Source: Candidatus Dojkabacteria bacterium UBA2222 (lineage in GTDB: Bacteria; Patescibacteriota; Dojkabacteria; SC72). Taken from it: DNA of 13,091 bases. Below are positions 7,101 through 12,377 of this stretch, in pieces. The translations under genes were made by a program, and so were the position numbers. Under the pieces are notes generated by a model. The model did no database searches. It was not told the DNA's origin and was given only the letters and a program-made list of their open reading frames with translations. Location: positions 855-13,945 of the forward strand of contig DCUE01000047.1 in the NCBI GenBank assembly GCA_002328465.1. Reading direction: 5' to 3'. Each line of letters opens with the position of its first letter. Position 1 is the first letter of the stretch.

Positions 7101-9190
7101 TTAATATCTTCATATTTACAAATCTGTATTTCTCCTAATTTTATATTAATAAAATTGTTGTTTATATCTTCCTCCCCTGCAGTAAGAGTAACATCAATGG
7201 TTAATCCTGAGAGTTGTATCCACCCTATCTGTAATACTTCTCTCAATTGATACTGCCCAGGTAGAAGTCCTTCAAAAAAGAACTTCCCGAGAGAATCTGT
7301 CTCTGTTTCATCCACCTTCTCATATGTATCTCCTGAAATATGTTTGTATAGCTCTATTGTCCAACCTTCAATTGCGATTCTGTCATTTGTTGTACTTGCC
7401 TCTCCATCTAAATCATTTAATTTATAGCCAGATATTGAACCGTACTTTGTATTAGTAATAGTACAAGATTCATTGGCTCCCGGCCCTATATATATATTTG
7501 TGCAAGAATTAGAATCTAGATGCCAACCGGTTGGGACTGTCTCAGCAACTGAGTATGTTCCTACACTTACGGTATAAATATAATCATTAGCATCAGTTAC
7601 CACTCCATTAGAGCTCCCAGATATTATTCCACCATCAGAACTACTTGCTGTAATTGAGAACTCCGCTAAATCACCACTTGGATATGTCACCTTATTTACA
7701 GTCAATGTCCCTGTATTCCTAGTATTTATTATTCTACATATAATGTCATCATCCTCTCCGACTGTAACAGAAACAGAAGTAGTTTGACTAGATGCAACAA
7801 TGCTACCTGTTCCATTTAAATTTTTACACTCAATAGAAGAATTATAGTTTGAAAGAGATGTTCCTGTTCCTGCAGTTTCGGATACGATATATGTTCCGAT
7901 TCTTAAAGATCTTTCTCCTGTCGTTCCTCCATTACCAACATTCTCTACAGAGACCTCTCCTTCGATTAAGAGATTAAAAAGTCCAGTATCAGTAGTTGGA
8001 ACTATTTCCTTAACTATCTCTAATTTACCCATTCTTGGAGCATACTTAATACAATCGGAAGGATCCGAATTTGGTTGGTTGGAAGGATATGAACACACAT
8101 CAATTAACTCTGCATTCAGACCACTTCCTATATCTGCCAAATCTATCGTACACATAGCAACAGTATCGTATGGATAATTATTTCCCTTGTCCTTAGTAGC
8201 TGGTCCAGAGAATGGGTCAGTATTATCTTTGACTTGTGCACTACATACAGTACTACCAACTATTCCCATTAGGGTAATTGGATTTGTACATTTGTTACTA
8301 CTTGCATCGCCACAAGAATATAGTGCCGTTGTTTTGTAAGATGCAGGATCCCCATCAACTACAACACATAAAGAGTAGTTCGCATATCCATCTCCATCAG
8401 TATCAAATAAGCTACACGCATCACCTGTATTAGTTCCTGACCATGCAGTATCATCCCAGTTCCATGTTACATATAACTTACTCCCACTTGTTTCCTCAGA
8501 ATCATCTATGCACATCTGGTTTAAATCCTTCTGGCCTGGTTCATCGTTTGCCCCCTGTAAATCATTTACACACTCATACACTCTTATTGGTTCTGAATCC
8601 GTAAAACTATATGTGCTAATCAAATTCCCTTCTAAATTGTATATTTCTATGAAGTAAAGAGGTCTAAATACACCATCTAACTGATAACTATATTCAAAAC
8701 TGCCATTTTCATCAGTGAATATTTCAGTTTCAAAATATGTCTCTGGAATATTATTCGAATAAAGAACAAAAAGATATTGAGTAATAGGTAAGAATCCACT
8801 ACCGGATAGAACTACTACCTCTGTTGGATAGTAATCATCCTTGTTAGTCTCAATTGTTGGATTAAGCAAATTCTCCAAACAGCTATTTACTTCTACTACC
8901 TCTGTTTCTAACAGAGGAGGTTGCTCTTCAACAGCTTGGGAATCTTCAAGAACCATTTCCTCGATTACTTCACTCTCTTCTATAATGATGATTGGTGTCT
9001 CTTCTGTTTTCTCTGATACAATTGGGGGGGATTCTTCTCCCTCTTCAACGATATCCACTGTTTCAGTTCCTTCCTGAGGTATAGAGTCTATAAACTCGTC
9101 AATTGCCAATGCCGGAGGAACAAATGAATAGAAAATGATGAACAAAGATACAAAAATCTTGTATAAAGATCTCTTATAAAATCCCCTCAT
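4103..9190 (-). CDS. Giant secreted multidomain surface protein with internal LPATG sorting signal
   Basis: This 1695-residue protein is probably a cell-surface stalk, adhesin or fibre subunit; the ligand is unknown. In order it has: a signal peptide (1-29, ending ALA); a Glu-rich stretch (31-107); an Ig/IPT-like domain (110-200); a Cys-rich domain with a DTDGDG calcium-type loop (201-385); CnaB/SpaA-like repeats (about 388-490 and 492-582); three SdrD-B-like domains (about 583-680, 686-787, 790-890) with DINGDG and DLNGNG loops; three more CnaB-like repeats (about 894-984, 988-1072, 1074-1182); a DUF11-like domain (1186-1312); LPATG at 1353-1357 plus a membrane helix; a second signal-peptide-like segment (1385-1409); Ig-like and FN3-like domains (1411-1608); an acidic linker (1606-1666); and a C-terminal membrane helix with RRKK. 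Domain limits are read by eye. The ATG at 9190 lacks a Shine-Dalgarno. Confidence 0.9.
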   Translation of the reverse strand: MRGFYKRSLYKIFVSLFIIFYSFVPPALAIDEFIDSIPQEGTETVDIVEEGEESPPIVSEKTEETPIIIIEESEVIEEMVLEDSQAVEEQPPLLETEVVEVNSCLENLLNPTIETNKDDYYPTEVVVLSGSGFLPITQYLFVLYSNNIPETYFETEIFTDENGSFEYSYQLDGVFRPLYFIEIYNLEGNLISTYSFTDSEPIRVYECVNDLQGANDEPGQKDLNQMCIDDSEETSGSKLYVTWNWDDTAWSGTNTGDACSLFDTDGDGYANYSLCVVVDGDPASYKTTALYSCGDASSNKCTNPITLMGIVGSTVCSAQVKDNTDPFSGPATKDKGNNYPYDTVAMCTIDLADIGSGLNAELIDVCSYPSNQPNSDPSDCIKYAPRMGKLEIVKEIVPTTDTGLFNLLIEGEVSVENVGNGGTTGERSLRIGTYIVSETAGTGTSLSNYNSSIECKNLNGTGSIVASSQTTSVSVTVGEDDDIICRIINTRNTGTLTVNKVTYPSGDLAEFSITASSSDGGIISGSSNGVVTDANDYIYTVSVGTYSVAETVPTGWHLDSNSCTNIYIGPGANESCTITNTKYGSISGYKLNDLDGEASTTNDRIAIEGWTIELYKHISGDTYEKVDETETDSLGKFFFEGLLPGQYQLREVLQIGWIQLSGLTIDVTLTAGEEDINNNFINIKLGEIQICKYEDINGDGNKDSGDFGLKDIPLILSKYIGETWVPQSTVETGENGCYTFLRLYPGTYRVTEDYTQAILQDYYPSNGVAYKDFTISGNQASWDFFNAKYRTISGQKYEDLNGNGIKDGGEPGLSGWTIYMDENFNGVYNVGEAIRTTDSSGYYEFSHLVSDSYKIGEVLQANWTQTAPTLGYHNVDVHDAYTATNIDFGNFAYVTINVTKNVVNPDDVDIADTHEFTATLNGGNSKVIAEGTTASYTVTNSGPYTISEVADQNYDFLGCELPTIGVATGFYVQSGATYSAVCTNRQKKATLILEKTVINDDGGQKTAEDFNVYTDKESVKWGTNSLNPDTYLLSEEEIKGYTASLWGGDCTSDGSVTLTPGQTKTCTITNDDQPGTIIIMKDVLGIEGEDIYSNDSFEVELEDKLLASQYIRDSEENPLYATFGLLSAGYYSPTEVDIPDGYQFNGCYPLVPTQDTLSRLVENHNGGTFLGNGETLTFICENQVIQPILEITKLNDKGLLGIYVGDIVTYTIKVKAPFDEIDGTYYIKDVTVIDILPEGFEYISGSWTGTTSEPVYKSPGEWYLGHMKEGDERTLTYRAVVSSTQDAGLYKDIVYTYGTSILSSEDGDVLGLGIGSGDPSTNLITTHFVGTQVLVIEDPELEEGEVLGALIELPATGAETYITLGAIISMILGFILLVFNPKGKMRNLFITGVLLLGIFTVVKPTEIYAIVPKVEVQIEQPASPTKKDVFKIAFVASDTGRRDIKVQCYVNGVSFGPEYLANSGNCEVTPSIITASGTYEFYVKVTADSDVKTSESVFVEVKLEKPLPVVNYSKTEGTCSYTLTFKTSNDGRTSKVQIFRSSTQPFTANASTMIDQISVSPNESVTYVDNPVPNCSTEYFYAVRALDSIGNASTFTTDNIVKIVYTYTPSTETEGTTDGTGEVAGEEINIDEDGTGGNGEEEEEGDDNGEVKGEEDEESVENEKDSFWNKYRYVLLAIGVAVLGGIGYIYVRRKK
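4130..4133 (-). promoter_or_regulatory. Ribosome binding site for the sortase
   Basis: An AGGA lies 7 nt upstream of the sortase ATG, inside the last codons of the surface-protein gene. It supports the ATG at 4122 as the start and is the only well-spaced Shine-Dalgarno-like site I see in the left half of the window. Confidence 0.6.
4964..5134 (-). other. Internal sorting signal followed by a second signal-peptide-like segment
   Basis: This part of the surface-protein gene encodes residues 1353-1409. It reads LPATG, a hydrophobic helix (about 1360-1379), a basic loop PKGKMRN (1381-1387), a second hydrophobic helix (about 1388-1402), and an IYA signal-peptidase-like site (1407-1409). The first half is a complete sortase sorting signal of the kind normally found at a C-terminus. 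The second half, starting at Met1385, has the form of an N-terminal signal peptide. AAAGGA lies 3 nt upstream of the Met1385 codon, close for a ribosome binding site but compatible with internal initiation. If uncleaved, the two helices would form a membrane hairpin with the basic loop inside the cell. Confidence 0.8.
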
Positions 9191-9351
9191 TTAAATAAAT
9201 AGTATAAATTTATTTTAATCAGAGATCTATGTTGTTAGATGGGCAGACCTTCAACCAACATAACCCCTTTGTTGATTACATATAGGTCCTGTGGGTATCC
9301 TGTAATTACTCTCTACTTGATATGTAATAAAAAGCCTACACCACAATATAT
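9191..9351 (-). promoter_or_regulatory. Structured 5' leader of the surface-protein/sortase operon
   Basis: The untranslated leader downstream of the promoter is about 160 nt long. In RNA sense it offers these pairings: ATTACATAT (9320-9328) with ATATGTAAT (9275-9283), 9 bp closing a 36-nt loop; AATCAACA (9270-9277) with TGTTGGTT (9253-9260), 8 bp with one G-U and a 9-nt loop; ATGTTG (9256-9261) with CAACAT (9229-9234), 6 bp; and an AT-only 7-bp hairpin (9193-9199 with 9209-9215) ending two bases before the ATG. Neighbouring pairings share bases and so exclude each other, as in a switching leader. I do not recognise a known riboswitch class and see no U-tract terminator, so control of translation would be the more likely mode. 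Confidence 0.45.
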
Positions 9352-9357
9352 AGAGCA

Positions 9358-9386
9358 ATTATATATTTAGACAAAATTTAAGTCAA
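9358..9386 (-). promoter_or_regulatory. Sigma70-type promoter for the surface-protein operon
   Basis: On the minus strand TTGACT (9381-9386) and TATAAT (9358-9363) are separated by exactly 17 bases, one mismatch from consensus. Transcription would start near 9351, about 160 bases before the ATG at 9190. It lies just downstream of the ABC exporter stop and can drive the surface protein, sortase and probably folD, glyA and thyX. No clear terminator separates the ABC gene from it, so read-through is possible. Confidence 0.75.
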
Positions 9387-9442
9387 TAAATAAGATATCG
9401 AAGATTTATTTCAAATTCCTGAATCCGATAGTGATATTCACA

Positions 9443-11248
9443 TTACTGATTATATTTAACCTCTTTATAGAATTTCCCTTTCTTTCTAATTAAGGTTCTC
9501 CAATCTCCACTCTCAACTATATGACCGCTGTCAAAAACAAAAATCTTATCAAACCTATCTAAGAGGTCAGTATCTCTAGTTATTAGAATTACTGTTTTAT
9601 TAGGTCCAGCAAATTTAAAAATCTCTTTAATAATCTTCTCTCTTGAAGGAGCATCTATAAATGTGAATGGTTCATCAAGAATGAAGATTTCTCTATTTCT
9701 ATATAGCATTCTTGCAATAGCTAGTCTCTGCCAATATCCAGGTGATAGTTCCTTACCATCTAAATACTTACCCAATTTAAGAGTATCTGTAATATTCTCT
9801 TTTTTCATAAACTTATCTATCTCACATATCTTGATAACCTTGTTATACAACTCTTTATCAATACTGTCTTTCTCACCAGTTAGAGTTATATTCTCCCTTA
9901 TACTAAAACTATAGTTAACAAAGTTTTGGAATGTAACTGCTATTTTCTTTTTTAATTCTCCCCTATCTAATTCTCTAATAGAGTATCCACCAATTAGATA
10001 GTCTCCTGATGTTACTTCATATAAACCTGAGAGAATTTTAATGAGACTACTTTTACCAGATCCATCACCTCCAAAAAATGCAACTCTAGAGCCCGGATCT
10101 ATTTTAAGAGAAATATCTTCTAATATTTTTTTCTCTGGCTCATCCGGATAAGCGAAATCTAATTTTAAAAATTCTAGACTTGGTGTTTTTCTTGGAAGTT
10201 TTACATATCCGTGATTGATATCACCAAAACCCGGATGATTAATAAAATCAAAGTATTTAGATGCATAGGAAAGATAGTTATCCAAGAGCGCAAATGTATT
10301 AAATACATGGAACGCAGATGTGTACACTACATCTACATAATTAAATAGAGCACTAAAATTACCTATTGATATCTTATTTTTAATTGTATATGCAAGCAGA
10401 TATACCAAATACGCGTATTTAAATAACTGGCCGGTTACAGAACCAAAGATTTCATCGATGGTAAAGTGTTTCCTCTTATGAAAAAGTCCTTTCAAATATT
10501 TATCCTTTGCTGTAACAAATCTCTTTTTAAGAAAATCGTATGTATTATCAACCCTAAGCTCATTAAAATTCCTTATATCCATTCCTAATGTGTAGTAGAT
10601 ATAGTTTGTAAGCTTTAATATCCCCATTTGCTTGTCATCATATATCTGGATTAATTTCCTATTAAAATGACAAAGTAATACCTCTGGGAGAACAAAAATA
10701 GCTAAGATTAGCACTGACCAACCCAAGTGGGAAGAGAGGATTATTAATGCTGCAATACCTCTGGTAAGCTGATAAACTATGGCGGAGAAAGATTGGTAAG
10801 AATTAATTAGATTTCCTATAGAATATCCAGGGATATATTCAATGAGATTTTGTAATATGGGTTTCTCTATGTCTTGAAGATTTGAGACTGATATTTTTCC
10901 TAAAACCTCCGAATTTGTATCTCTCCATACCTTATCTGAGATATTATTTGCCAAATTAATTCGAATCTTTGTTCCTATTGAAACAAAAATCCAAAGTAAC
11001 AAAGAAATACATAAAAAGTAGAACGAATCTGTTGCAATATATTCATATATATTAAATCCATTAGAGTCCCTTATAACTTTTACCGTTGCATCTAAGAATC
11101 TACCAGCAACAGTAATTCCAACCATCTCCGAAATAGTAACAATGATAAAGAGAAAATCCCTTATTAAGACATCCTTTGTGTATCTTCCGTAAAAAAATTT
11201 GATAACTTGCAACAAAGTCTTACCTTTATTTTGTATAATACTGTTCAT
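9443..11248 (-). CDS. ABC exporter (fused membrane and ATPase domains) with non-canonical motifs
   Basis: This half-transporter of 601 residues has an N-terminal membrane domain (about 25-325, several hydrophobic helices) and a C-terminal ATPase domain (about 357-597). It would act as a dimer in the cytoplasmic membrane, exporting a lipid, peptide or drug; the substrate cannot be read from the sequence. Walker A is GGDGSGKS (393-400), the Q-loop is Q441, and Walker B is IFILDEP (521-527) with Glu526 intact. The signature loop reads LSPGYWQ (501-507) instead of LSGGQ, and the switch histidine is Arg558 (LITRD where ITHR is usual). Changes like these occur in degenerate sites of asymmetric exporters, but here they sit in one chain with good Walker motifs. 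The ATG at 11248 is 28 bp from a divergent gene, with no usefully spaced Shine-Dalgarno. Confidence 0.9.
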   Translation of the reverse strand: MNSIIQNKGKTLLQVIKFFYGRYTKDVLIRDFLFIIVTISEMVGITVAGRFLDATVKVIRDSNGFNIYEYIATDSFYFLCISLLLWIFVSIGTKIRINLANNISDKVWRDTNSEVLGKISVSNLQDIEKPILQNLIEYIPGYSIGNLINSYQSFSAIVYQLTRGIAALIILSSHLGWSVLILAIFVLPEVLLCHFNRKLIQIYDDKQMGILKLTNYIYYTLGMDIRNFNELRVDNTYDFLKKRFVTAKDKYLKGLFHKRKHFTIDEIFGSVTGQLFKYAYLVYLLAYTIKNKISIGNFSALFNYVDVVYTSAFHVFNTFALLDNYLSYASKYFDFINHPGFGDINHGYVKLPRKTPSLEFLKLDFAYPDEPEKKILEDISLKIDPGSRVAFFGGDGSGKSSLIKILSGLYEVTSGDYLIGGYSIRELDRGELKKKIAVTFQNFVNYSFSIRENITLTGEKDSIDKELYNKVIKICEIDKFMKKENITDTLKLGKYLDGKELSPGYWQRLAIARMLYRNREIFILDEPFTFIDAPSREKIIKEIFKFAGPNKTVILITRDTDLLDRFDKIFVFDSGHIVESGDWRTLIRKKGKFYKEVKYNQ

Positions 11249-11276
11249 CCTAAATCTATAATATCATGTAACTAGT
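11249..11276. promoter_or_regulatory. Compact divergent promoter region
   Basis: The two flanking genes start 28 bp apart. TATAAT on the plus strand (11257-11262) and TATTAT on the minus strand (11258-11263) overlap almost fully, with their -35 regions necessarily inside the opposite gene, where I see no strong match. If used, both transcripts would have leaders of only a few bases (about 8 nt for the plus gene, about 3 nt for the ABC gene). In such AT-rich sequence these boxes could be chance. Confidence 0.35.
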
Positions 11277-11732
11277 ATGAGAGATAACAGTTTTTTAGAA
11301 AATTTACTATACGATATCTGGGAGAATCACTTCTGTGATGTTTCAAGACTTAACCTTGTTACAATCAAGTATGGGAAGCACTCTAAGAGGCAATTAGGAA
11401 GTATTAGGTTGATTAAAGATGAAGATACTTTTAATAGATATATTAAAAGATACAAACTTTCAAAGGATCTTTTTGAAAATCCTTCAGTATCATTAATAAA
11501 TATAACAAGATATTTCACTTATGATTTTGTTCCAGAGTATGTAATTAAATCAACAATAGCCCATGAGTTATGTCATTATACCCATGGATTCAGTTCTCCA
11601 TTAGAGAAGAAATTTAAATATCCACACCAAGGAGGCGTTGTTAAAAAGGAGTTAAAAACAAGAGGATTAGGCAAGATACATGATGATTCGAAGGTATGGC
11701 TAAAAGATAACTGGATATCTGTAATTTCATAG
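11277..11732 (+). CDS. Small HExxH zinc-metalloprotease-like protein (SprT- or ImmA-like)
   Basis: This 151-residue soluble protein has the zincin motif HELCH at 96-100, with H96 and H100 as likely zinc ligands and E97 as the catalytic base, preceded by a helix-like VIKSTIA as in SprT and ImmA/IrrE families. Candidate third ligands are H103, H117 (in PHQGG) or H135. The HQGGVVKKELKTRG segment at 117-130 is reminiscent of the SprT family, where a downstream His precedes a helix; it lacks the usual ImmA ExxAxxFA segment. There is no signal peptide or membrane segment. An XRE regulator gene follows 55 bp downstream on the same strand, resembling ImmA-ImmR protease-repressor pairs. The substrate is unknown. 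No Shine-Dalgarno precedes the ATG at 11277; TATAAT sits 14 bp upstream. Confidence 0.65.
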   Translation: MRDNSFLENLLYDIWENHFCDVSRLNLVTIKYGKHSKRQLGSIRLIKDEDTFNRYIKRYKLSKDLFENPSVSLINITRYFTYDFVPEYVIKSTIAHELCHYTHGFSSPLEKKFKYPHQGGVVKKELKTRGLGKIHDDSKVWLKDNWISVIS

Positions 11733-11787
11733 ATAAGAAATCTAATTCTATACATTTTCATTTCTCTGCCCATTACAATCCTTAAAC

Positions 11788-12330
11788 ATGCAATATAACT
11801 ATATAGGGGAGAATATACGTAAATACAGAAGAAGAGCAAATTTAACTCAACAACAACTAGCGGATAAAATTGGAATAAGCTGGGAGATGATATCTCGATA
11901 CGAAAGATCAGAAAGCTCACCACTTAAAAAATTACTCCCTTTATCCTCTGCTTTGAAAGTTTCCGAATCCCAACTATTGGAAAAACATGTTCCTCAAAGA
12001 TACCATCAGCTAGAATACAAAATCCCCCTATTCCTACACTATCCTTTTTCAAACAAATTCGATGCAAACCAAACAAACTACTTCTATATTTGTCCCGAGT
12101 GGATTATCAAAAGAGATAGACTATCAATAGCAATAGATTCCTCCCTCATAACTAGTGGAATAGAGAATCTTAAACAAGGAGGTATTGTATATATTTCAAC
12201 AAAATGCCTACTTCAAAAGGATGACTTAGTTTTAAGAAGAGAAAGTTGTAATTTAATTGTAGACAAATATAAAGGGAATAAAAATTTGAATATCCTTGGC
12301 AAGGTATTAGCACAGGAAATTCGATATTAA
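11788..12330 (+). CDS. XRE-family regulator with degenerate S24/LexA-like C-terminal domain
   Basis: This DNA-binding regulator has 180 residues. Residues 8-62 form an HTH_3 (Cro/C1) domain: LTQQQLADKIGISWEMISRY at 19-38 is a standard helix-turn-helix. Residues about 78-180 resemble the S24 fold of LexA and CI repressors: a strand around RLSIAID (111-117), GGIVYIS (131-137) where LexA has GD, DDLVLRRE (145-152), and a closing ILGKVLAQEIR (169-179). The nucleophile region reads IDSS (116-119) instead of GDSM, and the lysine region reads IVDKY (157-161) with K160 one place off, so self-cleavage may be lost. It follows the HExxH gene by 55 bp. TACAAT at 11774-11779 could be a -10 box giving an almost leaderless mRNA. 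It ends against a strong terminator. Targets are unknown. Confidence 0.8.
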   Translation: MQYNYIGENIRKYRRRANLTQQQLADKIGISWEMISRYERSESSPLKKLLPLSSALKVSESQLLEKHVPQRYHQLEYKIPLFLHYPFSNKFDANQTNYFYICPEWIIKRDRLSIAIDSSLITSGIENLKQGGIVYISTKCLLQKDDLVLRRESCNLIVDKYKGNKNLNILGKVLAQEIRY

Positions 12331-12355
12331 AAAAGGAGACCTTAGGCCTCCTTTT
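12331..12355. terminator. Bidirectional rho-independent terminator between convergent genes
   Basis: AAAAGGAG (12331-12338) pairs with CTCCTTTT (12348-12355). After one A-C mismatch, CC and GG extend the stem to a TTA loop. On the plus strand it ends the XRE gene with a short T-run; on the minus strand the T-run is longer (TTTTTT), ending groEL transcripts. It begins directly after the XRE stop codon and lies 22 bp from the groEL stop. Confidence 0.85.
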
Positions 12356-12377
12356 CTAAAACACTTTTACACATTGA

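Noticed and set aside
9279..9306. Direct repeat TCCTGT, 11 bp apart, as an operator
   Set aside because: Only six bases, twice, and located downstream of the probable transcription start; chance is likely in the absence of further copies.
9387..9442. A terminator after the ABC exporter gene
   Set aside because: I find only short imperfect pairings (TATCG with CGATA) and no T-run, so no terminator is called.
11327..11923. Minus-strand frames opposite the HExxH and XRE genes
   Set aside because: The plus-strand proteins have clear motifs (HELCH, HTH), while the antisense frames show none.
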